Shown: positions 1 to 5,515 of the stretch, piece by piece
Numbering within the stretch: position 1 is the stretch's first letter
Layout of the letters: each line of letters begins with the position of its first letter
Source: JBELHO01 sp042091375
GTDB lineage: Bacteria > Pseudomonadota > Gammaproteobacteria > Enterobacterales > Alteromonadaceae
Assembly (NCBI GenBank): GCA_042091375.1
Contig: JBELHO010000102.1
Coordinates: 1 to 5,657, forward strand
Direction: 5' to 3'
Length of the DNA stretch: 5,657 bases
Translations under genes and position numbers: made by a program
The notes under the pieces: generated by a model
The model's database searches: none
The model's input: the letters and a program-made list of their open reading frames with translations, nothing else
Told to the model about the DNA's origin: nothing

Positions 1-26
1 ACGCTGACGCTAATAGCGAAAAAGCA

Positions 27-2723
27 ATGCCAACTAGTGCTGCAAATAATACTAGCGCTGCAAATAATACTAGCGCCGCAATTAACAGCAGCAGTATGGC
101 GCATTTTAAAATTGTCGATATCTTAGGTAAAGGCGGCATGGGCGCGGTTTACAAAGCCAAAGACCAACTCCTAGAGCGATTTGTCGCCATTAAAATGTTG
201 CGTATTAACGCGGTGCAGCAACCACAGATCCTCGCTGAAGCCAAAACTATTTCGCAACTCAACCACCCCAATATTGTCACCTTATACGATATTGCTCGCG
301 ATGAAGAAGCCAACTTCATTGTGATGGAGTGGATCGATGGCCAACCCCTCAACAGCGTCATAACTAGTAAAGGCCTACCGATAAACACGGTACTTGCCTA
401 CGCCAAACAAATCGTCTCAGCCTTAGTTTGTGCTCATCAACAAGGGATCATTCACGGTGATATAAAACCGCAAAATATCTTAGTGGACAGTGAACAGCGC
501 ATCAAAATATTAGATTTTGGTATAGCTACCCTATTAGAGCACAATACTCAGTACGTCAGTGCTAAGTCAGCCAGTGCTCAAGCGGCTAACACTGAAAGCG
601 CTGATCGCGGTGCGGTTGTCGGCTCACCGCAATACATGTCACCAGAGCAAATTTCAGGGCAGAGTGTCGATGTGCGATCAGATCTGTTTTCACTGGGTAT
701 TGTCTTATACGAAATGTTGTCTGGGCTAAAACCCTTTTTAGGGCTTAACGTCAAACAGATCAGTCAGGCGATCAGCAACGGACATTACACTCCTTTGTCT
801 CAACTAAATACTGAATTGTCTGAATTAAATACTGATTTGTCTGAGCTAAATACTGCCAACCAAAGCAAAAATCAGCAGGAAATTAGCACTAAACTCATTG
901 CCTTAGTGGATAAACTGTTACAAAGCCAGCCTGAGCAACGCTACCAAGATGCTGAACAATTGGCAGAACAGCTCGAGCTTCTGCATCAACAAGCCAACAC
1001 TCAATACACTTGGTGGCAACAGCGACACCCTTTGACTAAAGCCTTGATCATCTTGCCGGTGATCAGTGTTTTGGCGTGGAGTATTCGCGGTGTGTTATTT
1101 CCGCCCACCACTCAAGAATTAATTGCCCGCCAGTTAGTTGGATCAAAAAAAATCGCTTTTGTGCCCTTTAGCAATATCAGTGGCGATCCTGTGTTGCAAA
1201 TTTTCAGTGACGGTATGGCAACCATGCTTGCCAGTGACTTAGCCGAAGTCGGTTACCAACAAGGCGATGGCGGCACTTGGGTAGTGCCGAGCAGCGAAAT
1301 ACGGCAAATGGACAAGCCCAGCGTCGAAGCCATTTACAACAAATATGGCGTAGATTTTATTGTCACCGGCACCATACAACACATGGGCTCAACTCGCAGC
1401 CTGCACTTGAGCCTAGTCAATGGCGTCGATGGCCGGCAATTAAAATCAACTCATCTGAGCTTAGATGCCAAGCAACTGTTTGACACGCAACTGCAAATAC
1501 GCCAGCAAGTGCAAGCTATGTTAGGTTGGCAAATACCGCCAGCACTTCAACAACAATTGGCGCAACAAAAGCCAGCTTTAGATGGCGCTTATCAACATTA
1601 CTTGCAAGGACAAGGTTATTTATACCGCTTTGATCACAGCGACAACATCAACAAAGCGATTGAGTCTTTTCAGCTAGCACTGCAATTAGACAGCCAATAC
1701 CGAAATGCTTACGTTGGCTTGGCAGAGGCGCAGTTACGGCAATTTGTATTAACTAAAAGTCCTGATTGGTTAAGCTCAATGGAGCAAACGGTGTTACAAC
1801 TGCAACAACTGGACGCAAGCCATGACTCACTTAAGCACTTACAAGCCCAGCTTAAACTCAACCAAGGTGATTATCAGCAAGCGGCTCAGTTGTTTGAGTT
1901 AAGTATTAAAGAGTCACCAAAATTTGTCAACGCTTATACTGGCTTAGCCGATGCCCATATCGCCTTAAAACAAGCAGCAAAAGCCGAAGCCACTTTGGCA
2001 AAAGCCTATCAGTTAATGCCCAATAACAACTTGATATTGGCAAACCTTGGAGCATTTTATTACGGCCAAGGCAACTATAGCAAGGCTATTGATTTTTTTA
2101 CTTTGCTAGCACAACAAGCCCCCAATAACTATATTGCCCAACTCAATATCAGTGCTTGTCATTACCTTATTGGCGAGATACCCGAGGCAATTGCTGCTGC
2201 TGAGCAAGCCCTAGCCATAAAACCAAGTGAATACGTATACTCAAATTTAGGCACTTATCATTTTATTTTAGGAGACTACGCGCAAGCGGTTACTTATTAC
2301 GAAAGTATGATCAGCTTAAGTGATAATCATTACGTCAAGTGGGGGAATTTAGCCGATGCCTATCGTTTTGCCAATAATGCTAACTATGCTGACGCTTTTC
2401 AACAAGCCATAATTTTGGCAGAGCAAGCTTTACAATTGAATGCCAACAATAAAAATGCAGTTGCTTCTGTTGCGTATTATTTTGCCAATGTGGGCAACAA
2501 GTTAAAAACTGACTGGTATGCCAAGCAAATTAGTGCTGATGATAATGGAGCTGATCAGTTTTTAATTGCTGCCGCTTATGCGCGATTAAATCAAGCTGAA
2601 ACTGCCGTTAAGTATTTGCGCTTTGCACTTAACAACAATTATTCTTTGGCTGAAATTAGCGATTCCCCCTTACTTGAAAACCTGAAAAATCACCCAGAAT
2701 ACTTGGCACTGATCAACAATTAA
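27..2723 (+). CDS. Membrane-anchored Ser/Thr protein kinase with TolB-like and TPR domains (start uncertain)
   Basis: PknB-type (Hanks) kinase that should transfer phosphate from ATP to Ser/Thr of unknown partners. Residues are counted from the ATG at 27. The kinase domain spans about 26-318: glycine loop G34-x-G36-x-x-G39, VAIK lysine K56, helix-C E71, catalytic loop HGDIKPQN with D145 and N150, DFG 163-165, SPE 205-207, D219, and R305 near its end. All catalytic residues are present, but HRD reads HGD, so it is a non-RD kinase. One hydrophobic segment (about 339-358) follows. A TolB-like domain starts near 375 (FVPFSNISGDP, then FSDGM) and runs to about 500. About eight TPR-like helix pairs fill 519-870, and the C-terminus (SPLLENLKNHPEY) is typical of such TPR regulators. 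The kinase is predicted cytoplasmic and the TolB/TPR part periplasmic. The frame is open back to base 3 and no clear ribosome site precedes 27 or the ATG at 96, so the gene may begin outside the window. Kinase identity is certain; partners are unknown. Confidence 0.93.
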   Translation: MPTSAANNTSAANNTSAAINSSSMAHFKIVDILGKGGMGAVYKAKDQLLERFVAIKMLRINAVQQPQILAEAKTISQLNHPNIVTLYDIARDEEANFIVMEWIDGQPLNSVITSKGLPINTVLAYAKQIVSALVCAHQQGIIHGDIKPQNILVDSEQRIKILDFGIATLLEHNTQYVSAKSASAQAANTESADRGAVVGSPQYMSPEQISGQSVDVRSDLFSLGIVLYEMLSGLKPFLGLNVKQISQAISNGHYTPLSQLNTELSELNTDLSELNTANQSKNQQEISTKLIALVDKLLQSQPEQRYQDAEQLAEQLELLHQQANTQYTWWQQRHPLTKALIILPVISVLAWSIRGVLFPPTTQELIARQLVGSKKIAFVPFSNISGDPVLQIFSDGMATMLASDLAEVGYQQGDGGTWVVPSSEIRQMDKPSVEAIYNKYGVDFIVTGTIQHMGSTRSLHLSLVNGVDGRQLKSTHLSLDAKQLFDTQLQIRQQVQAMLGWQIPPALQQQLAQQKPALDGAYQHYLQGQGYLYRFDHSDNINKAIESFQLALQLDSQYRNAYVGLAEAQLRQFVLTKSPDWLSSMEQTVLQLQQLDASHDSLKHLQAQLKLNQGDYQQAAQLFELSIKESPKFVNAYTGLADAHIALKQAAKAEATLAKAYQLMPNNNLILANLGAFYYGQGNYSKAIDFFTLLAQQAPNNYIAQLNISACHYLIGEIPEAIAAAEQALAIKPSEYVYSNLGTYHFILGDYAQAVTYYESMISLSDNHYVKWGNLADAYRFANNANYADAFQQAIILAEQALQLNANNKNAVASVAYYFANVGNKLKTDWYAKQISADDNGADQFLIAAAYARLNQAETAVKYLRFALNNNYSLAEISDSPLLENLKNHPEYLALINN
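33..86 (+). repeat. 18-bp in-frame tandem repeat, 3 copies, kinase N-terminus
   Basis: Three consecutive 18-bp units (33-50, 51-68, 69-86) encode TSAANN, TSAANN and TSAAIN. They form a low-complexity Ser/Ala/Asn tail just before the kinase domain. The codons upstream, back to the window edge (ADANSEKAMP), have a similar composition. The period is a multiple of three, so copy-number change would keep the frame. Confidence 0.85.
795..857 (+). repeat. 21-bp in-frame tandem repeat, 3 copies, in the kinase C-lobe
   Basis: Three 21-bp units (795-815, 816-836, 837-857) encode LSQLNTE, LSELNTD and LSELNTA (residues 257-277). They lie after the DLFSLGIVLYEMLSG helix, between the conserved C-lobe helices, where a surface insertion would be tolerated. 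The units differ mainly at third codon positions, so this expansion is older than a perfect slippage array. Confidence 0.8.
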
Positions 2724-2761
2724 CGGGCGCTTGGGCTAGTTAAATTAGTAGGCTAATTAAA

Positions 2762-2797
2762 TTAGCTAAATTAGCTAAATTAGTTAGGTTAGTTAGA
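2762..2797. repeat. 9-bp tandem repeat downstream of the kinase gene
   Basis: Four 9-bp units at 2762-2770, 2771-2779, 2780-2788 and 2789-2797: TTAGCTAAA twice, then TTAGTTAGG and TTAGTTAGA. Related TTAAATTAG and CTAATTAAA words extend left to about 2735. The array lies 38 bases after the kinase stop codon. No function is evident. Confidence 0.75.
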
Positions 2798-2817
2798 GGC
2801 AACGGGTCTTTTTAGTC

Positions 2818-2839
2818 CTGTTCAGTAATTGTTGAACAG
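2818..2839. terminator. Possible weak hairpin terminator between convergent genes
   Basis: A perfect 7-bp inverted repeat, CTGTTCA (2818-2824) and TGAACAG (2833-2839), with an 8-base loop, about 95 bases after the kinase stop. There is no T tract after the stem on either strand, so it is not a classical intrinsic terminator. It could be a transcript-end hairpin or a protein-binding palindrome. Confidence 0.25.
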
Positions 2840-2963
2840 CAGTAAATGCCAGTAAAAGCAGTGATAAAGCTGCGCTAATTTTATCCGTGAGAAAGGGCTA
2901 ATAAGCAAGTGATAAAAAGCTAATTTTTCTATGATAAATCACTAATTTTTCAGTGACAATGCG

Positions 2964-2994
2964 AATGCCCAACCAGTTGCTGTAAATGGGCATT
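2964..2994. repeat. 8-bp inverted repeat next to the assembly gap
   Basis: AATGCCCA (2964-2971) is matched by TGGGCATT (2987-2994) around a 15-base loop, ending 4 bases before the run of N. A smaller inverted repeat, TCACT/AGTGA (2939-2943 and 2952-2956), lies just upstream, and the word CTAATTTTTC occurs twice (2920-2929 and 2942-2951). Role unknown; it may be the visible edge of a larger repeat lost in the gap. Confidence 0.5.
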
Positions 2995-2998
2995 AAAC

Positions 2999-3098
2999 NN
3001 NNNNNNNNNNNNNNNNNNNNNNNNNNNNNNNNNNNNNNNNNNNNNNNNNNNNNNNNNNNNNNNNNNNNNNNNNNNNNNNNNNNNNNNNNNNNNNNNNN
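2999..3098. other. Assembly gap of 100 N
   Basis: Exactly 100 N, a common placeholder for a scaffold gap of unknown length. It lies between the kinase and the convergent exported-protein gene, so the real distance between them, and whether another gene sits there, cannot be known from this sequence. Confidence 0.99.
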
Positions 3099-3143
3099 CA
3101 AGCTTCAGTTCATTTAATTTAATAATCAATTATCACTGAGTAA

Positions 3144-3764
3144 TTATTTTATGACTTTTACTTTCGGATCACACATAAACACTTCACCGGTTAGGGTGTC
3201 GTAAACCCAGACCTCAAAATAGATATCTTGATCTTGATTGCTAGCGCGAGTATCTATGTTGACCTTCATTTTGTGGGATTTCATTTTATTAAAACGGACA
3301 AACTGGGGTTGATCAGCGGTGATCCAGCGAAACTGATAACGGTTTGCTAAGTCTGAGTGAAATTTAAAAGCAATCACTTGCTGACCGTCTGACGGCTGTA
3401 CTTCGAAACTTTCTGGAGTGTATAGGTACTGATAGCTTATGCCGAATTCGACTGGTTTTGCCTCTATTGGCGCCACTTGATCTGGCGCCCACAAATTCAA
3501 ATAAAAAGTTTTTACAGCTTGTTTGGTTGCGTTAGGTGCTTGTTGGTTTTGCTCACTGTTAGTACTAATCGCCGCGTCATTGGCTGTGGCATGAGCTTGG
3601 CCAACCGTCAGCAGCATCATTGCAAGTAACGATGCAAGTATCAATGCAGGCATAAGTGCAGGCATAAGTGCAGGCATTCGTGCAGGCATAAGTGCTGGCA
3701 TTAGTGCGGGTGATAGTAGCTGTAAAAGTGTCGGTGATCTGCGGGTAAAACTTTGATATTTCAT
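3144..3764 (-). CDS. Small exported protein with repeat-built signal peptide and C-terminal DP motif
   Basis: A 206-residue protein of unknown function. The second ATG (3764) is preferred over that at 3770, because AAGGA (3776-3772) has a 7-base spacer to 3764 but only 1 base to 3770. The N-terminus is an unusually long type I signal peptide: R8 and R9, then Met-Pro-Ala-Leu repeats (about 18-41, interrupted by R29), the hydrophobic stretch LILASLLAMMLL, and a likely cleavage after AHA (residue 59). A Ser/Asn/Gln-rich linker (60-83) leads to a region of alternating hydrophobic residues typical of a beta-sandwich, ending in FMCDPKVKVIK with D199-P200. The C-terminal 85 residues align by eye with the minus-strand gene at 4904-5395 (IAFKF/ISFNL, YQFRW/YKFKG, DPKVKVIK/DPQVLIIK), so I infer paralogs. 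The fold may be distantly AidA/PixA-like or match the family annotated DP-EP, but this is a guess. It is expected in the periplasm or outside the cell and is convergent with the kinase. Confidence 0.82.
   Translation of the reverse strand: MKYQSFTRRSPTLLQLLSPALMPALMPARMPALMPALMPALILASLLAMMLLTVGQAHATANDAAISTNSEQNQQAPNATKQAVKTFYLNLWAPDQVAPIEAKPVEFGISYQYLYTPESFEVQPSDGQQVIAFKFHSDLANRYQFRWITADQPQFVRFNKMKSHKMKVNIDTRASNQDQDIYFEVWVYDTLTGEVFMCDPKVKVIK
3621..3716 (-). repeat. 12-bp tandem repeat encoding the signal peptide core (MPAL units)
   Basis: Eight 12-bp units run from 3621 to 3716. On the plus strand they are TGCAAGTAACGA, TGCAAGTATCAA, TGCAGGCATAAG twice, TGCAGGCATTCG, TGCAGGCATAAG, TGCTGGCATTAG and TGCGGGTGATAG. 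On the coding strand the central units read Met-Pro-Ala-Leu, with one Met-Pro-Ala-Arg; the edge units have diverged. Each full unit carries an in-frame ATG. Gain or loss of a unit would lengthen or shorten the signal peptide by four residues without a frameshift. Confidence 0.88.
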
Positions 3765-3771
3765 TGTCATT

Positions 3772-3776
3772 TCCTT
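3772..3776 (-). promoter_or_regulatory. Ribosome binding site that decides the start at 3764
   Basis: On the minus strand AAGGA (3776-3772) is followed by 7 bases and then the ATG at 3764. The competing ATG at 3770 is 1 base away, too close for a normal Shine-Dalgarno contact. The paralog at 4904-5395 has the same AAGGA with the same 7-base spacing. Confidence 0.7.
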
Positions 3777-3815
3777 AAGACTGGTTAGGGCCTTTCCTGT
3801 GATAGAGTATCGGCT

Positions 3816-3968
3816 GTATTGCTTTTAGCTGTATTGCTTTTACAAATTGTGCTTTTACTAATTGTGCTTTTACTAATTGTGCTTTTACTTATTGCTTTTA
3901 CTTATTGCTGCTAGTTATTACTTTTAGTTATTACTTGGAGTTATTAATTTTAGTTATAGCTGTTAGTT
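3816..3968. repeat. Minisatellite whose period changes from 15 to 13 bp
   Basis: Five 15-bp units (3816-3890) are followed directly by six 13-bp units (3891-3968). The 15-bp units read GTATTGCTTTTAGCT, GTATTGCTTTTACAA, ATTGTGCTTTTACTA twice, and ATTGTGCTTTTACTT. The 13-bp units begin ATTGCTTTTACTT and decay to ATTACTTTTAGTT and ATAGCTGTTAGTT. The switch is explained by loss of the GT after ATT. The array lies 52 bases upstream of the exported-protein start, in its probable promoter or leader region, so copy number could affect expression; that is inference. Confidence 0.88.
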
Positions 3969-4002
3969 AAAGCTGTTTTTTATATTGCTTAGCCATATGC
4001 CT

Positions 4003-4093
4003 TACACTGTTAGTGTAGTTGTTTAACAGTAAAGAGGCAGTTAGCGTCTAAGGCATTACGGCTGAGCCTTTGTGGTAAATATAACTAACCTCT
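4003..4093. other. Non-repetitive block with several small inverted repeats
   Basis: TACACT-GTT-AGTGTA (4003-4017) is a 6-bp stem with a 3-base loop. AAGGC (4050-4054) pairs with GCCTT (4066-4070). Around the latter, AGAGG plus TTAG (4033-4037 and 4041-4044) can pair with CTAACCTCT (4085-4093), leaving a 3-base bulge. Together these could fold into a branched RNA on either strand. It lies between two repeat-rich stretches upstream of the exported-protein gene. It could be a leader structure, a small RNA or chance; no known riboswitch was recognised. Confidence 0.3.
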
Positions 4094-4123
4094 GCTGACT
4101 AATAAAAAACAGTCTACAAAAAC

Positions 4124-4152
4124 ACAATATAGAAAAGGGTTTGATTGTTCAA
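4124..4152 (-). promoter_or_regulatory. Candidate sigma-70 promoter, far upstream of the exported-protein gene
   Basis: On the minus strand TTGAAC (4152-4147) and TATTGT (4129-4124) are separated by 17 bases, a four-of-six match to each consensus box. If real, it gives a leader of roughly 350 bases that includes the inverted-repeat block and the 15/13-bp minisatellite. In DNA this AT-rich such matches arise by chance, so this is weak. Confidence 0.2.
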
Positions 4153-4190
4153 TGGCCAGTTAGGGGTTTTTTTATGAGCAGGGTGACTCT

Positions 4191-4250
4191 GCTCAGTGGC
4201 TTTGCTTGCATTAGTAGCGTTGCTCTACGACTTAGCTCATTGGCTTTGCT
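4191..4250. repeat. Pair of 16-bp direct repeats
   Basis: GCTCAGTGGCTTTGCT (4191-4206) recurs as GCTCATTGGCTTTGCT (4235-4250), 15 of 16 bases identical and 44 bases apart. Between them lies GCTTGCATTAGTAGC, which is also found upstream of the second small gene. An inverted repeat TGAGCAG/CTGCTCA (4175-4181 and 4189-4195) abuts the left copy. Confidence 0.6.
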
Positions 4251-4384
4251 CTGTGTCTAGAGCTGATTAAAACAGTGGGGTGAGCTGCCTGTAGCAAGGC
4301 GATATAACTCAGTAAAACTAGGCTGCGATAGCTGATGACTCAACAGCATTTAGTAGTAACTCAATAGCACTCAATAGTAATGAG

Positions 4385-4702
4385 CAGCGCTTATCAGTAA
4401 CTCAACAGCAATAACTGAGCATTTAGCAGCGCTTATCANNNNNNNNNNNNNNNNNNNNNNNNNNNNNNNNNNNNNNNNNNNNNNNNNNNNNNNNNNNNNN
4501 NNNNNNNNNNNNNNNNNNNNNNNNNNNNNNNNNNNNNNCAGCAATAACTGAGCATTTAGCAGCGCTTATCAGTAACTCAACAGCAATAACTGAGCATTTA
4601 GCAGCGCTTATCAGTAACTCAGCAGCAATAACTGAGCATTTAGTAGCACTTTTTAGTATCTCACCAGCGCTTATCAGTAACTCACCAGCAGCAATAACTG
4701 AG
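4385..4702. repeat. 42-bp tandem repeat array, interrupted by an assembly gap
   Basis: The 42-bp unit consists of two 21-bp halves that begin CAGCAATAACTGAG and CAGCGCTTATCAGTAAC. Visible copies are a half unit at 4385-4405, a unit cut by the gap at 4406-4438, full units at 4539-4580 and 4581-4622 (differing only in the last base), a diverged unit at 4623-4664, a half unit at 4665-4685 and a fragment at 4689-4702. The 33 bases before the gap are identical to the unit just after it. Degenerate relatives extend left to about 4338. The copies are directly adjacent with no unique spacers, so this is a minisatellite and not a CRISPR array. Confidence 0.92.
4439..4538. other. Assembly gap of 100 N inside the 42-bp array
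   Basis: Exactly 100 N, flanked on both sides by the same 42-bp repeat. The likely cause is that short reads could not span the array. The true copy number, and so the distance between the two minus-strand genes, is unknown. Confidence 0.99.
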
Positions 4703-4820
4703 TATCACTGAACACTGCCGAACACAGATTACGCATGAATTCATTGATTAGTTAATTAGTTGATTAATTAGTCAACTGCCTAATAAGTCTTATGAAGAGA
4801 AGCTTTGCTAGGTTTAGCTT

Positions 4821-4866
4821 AGCTTAGCTCTATTTTATTAACCAAAGCTTAGCTCCATTTTACTAA
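4821..4866. repeat. Two 21-bp direct repeats downstream of the second small gene
   Basis: The 21 bases at 4821-4841 (beginning AGCTTAGCTCTATTTT) recur at 4846-4866 with two T-to-C differences, separated by CCAA. They lie 38 bases beyond the stop codon of the minus-strand gene at 4904-5395. There is no hairpin followed by a T run that would make a terminator. Confidence 0.7.
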
Positions 4867-4903
4867 GTTAAGCTTTAGTTAAAATTACAAGTCAACCTAC
4901 AAT

Positions 4904-5395
4904 TTATTTAATGATTAAAACTTGCGGATCCCAAGCGACATTGTATTTTTGGTTGTTTAAGGTAAAGCGCATTCTAATGGTCACTTGATCTGCGTCGCTA
5001 GCTTCAGTGGTTTTAATGCCTTTGAAAGTGTTTTTAGTAGACGTGACTTGTAAATCGAATTCGTTTTGAACGATACCTTTAAACTTGTACACCGCAGCAT
5101 TACTCTTGTCAGCCTGTGTTTGTAAGTTAAAGCTAATATAATCGTTTTGATTGATACTAAAAGGTGGGGTAATGACTTGTTGGCCTGCTTGATCAGAGGA
5201 ATAATACAAGTAAGTTGCTTCATCGCTGGCGGCTAAAGCGGTTACTGTATTGCCTTTGCCATCAAATTGGTGGGTTAACGTGTCATCATTAATATCGTTC
5301 GCCAGTTTTGTTGAATCGATATTGATGTAAACGGTGGTCGTTTGCGCTTGAGTGGCGTTGTTATTAGGGTCAATATTGGTTTGTGCAATATTCAT
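4904..5395 (-). CDS. Small cytoplasmic protein, paralog of the exported DP-motif protein
   Basis: A 163-residue protein with no signal peptide, membrane segment or cysteine. The start is well supported: AAGGA (5407-5403) with a 7-base spacer to ATG 5395. After a Asn/Thr/Gln-rich N-terminus (1-20) comes TVYINIDSTKLANDI (21-35), then ISFNLQTQ (87-94), AAVYKFKGIV (100-109), VTIRMRFTL (138-146) and a terminal WDPQVLIIK with D156-P157. The IDTxxL-like opening, the YKF strand and the terminal WDP-x-V/I strand recall the AidA/PixA inclusion-body family, and the DP end also recalls proteins annotated DP-EP family. Both links are from memory of family patterns and tentative. Its last 85 residues align by eye with the exported protein at 3144-3764, which lies downstream on the same strand about 1.1 kb away, too far for a simple two-gene operon. 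Coding is likely; function is unknown. Confidence 0.85.
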   Translation of the reverse strand: MNIAQTNIDPNNNATQAQTTTVYINIDSTKLANDINDDTLTHQFDGKGNTVTALAASDEATYLYYSSDQAGQQVITPPFSINQNDYISFNLQTQADKSNAAVYKFKGIVQNEFDLQVTSTKNTFKGIKTTEASDADQVTIRMRFTLNNQKYNVAWDPQVLIIK

Positions 5396-5402
5396 CTTGC
5401 TT

Positions 5403-5407
5403 TCCTT
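5403..5407 (-). promoter_or_regulatory. Ribosome binding site of the second small gene
   Basis: AAGGA on the minus strand (5407-5403), 7 bases before the ATG at 5395. It fixes this start and matches the arrangement chosen for the exported paralog. Confidence 0.75.
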
Positions 5408-5470
5408 ATAGTGAGTTACTTGCCTGTTGTGCTCACTGTTTTAGCTTTGCTTACACTATTTGTAGTGCTT

Positions 5471-5497
5471 GCATTAGTAGCATTAGTAGCATTGCTA
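5471..5497. repeat. 9-bp tandem repeat in the leader of the second small gene
   Basis: GCATTAGTA at 5471-5479 and 5480-5488, then GCATTGCTA at 5489-5497. It lies 75-100 bases upstream of ATG 5395. The left flank GCTTGCATTAGTAGC (5467-5481) is identical to 4204-4218. Confidence 0.7.
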
Positions 5498-5515
5498 ATT
5501 ACAGTTAGCTCATAA

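Larger units (their letters stand above)
3765..4903. other. Repeat-filled intergenic region between the two small minus-strand genes
   Basis: About 1.1 kb, 100 of it N, with no convincing gene on either strand. It holds the ribosome site of the exported protein, the 15/13-bp minisatellite, an inverted-repeat block, a pair of 16-bp direct repeats, the 42-bp array, and an AT-rich tail after about 4735 with GATTAGTTAATTAG-like words. The only short frame with a plausible ribosome site is 28 codons at 4174-4260, which is described as a finding. The length and repetitiveness suggest expansion by replication slippage. Confidence 0.7.

Noticed and set aside
149..388. 79-codon minus-strand open frame
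   Set aside because: It lies inside the kinase domain coding sequence on the opposite strand; the plus-strand kinase motifs are unambiguous there.
1277..1483. 68-codon plus-strand open frame
   Set aside because: Out-of-frame overlap with the kinase gene in its TolB-like region; low-complexity product with no recognisable features.
2965..2994. Integron attC-like site, because GCCCAAC resembles an inverse core site
   Set aside because: There is no matching GTTRRRY core in the right place, no paired inner boxes, and no integrase or cassette structure.
2898..3101. 67-codon minus-strand open frame
   Set aside because: Half of it is undetermined N, including nearly all of its N-terminal part, so it cannot be supported.
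4161..4195. Intrinsic terminator at the T7 run next to the TGAGCAG/CTGCTCA hairpin
   Set aside because: The T run precedes the hairpin on the plus strand, and on the minus strand the hairpin is followed by A residues, so the order is wrong in both directions.
4385..4702. CRISPR array
   Set aside because: Units are directly adjacent 42-bp copies without unique spacers, and no cas gene is present.
4981..5223. 80-codon minus-strand open frame
   Set aside because: It overlaps the 163-residue gene in another frame, and that gene has a good ribosome site and a paralog.
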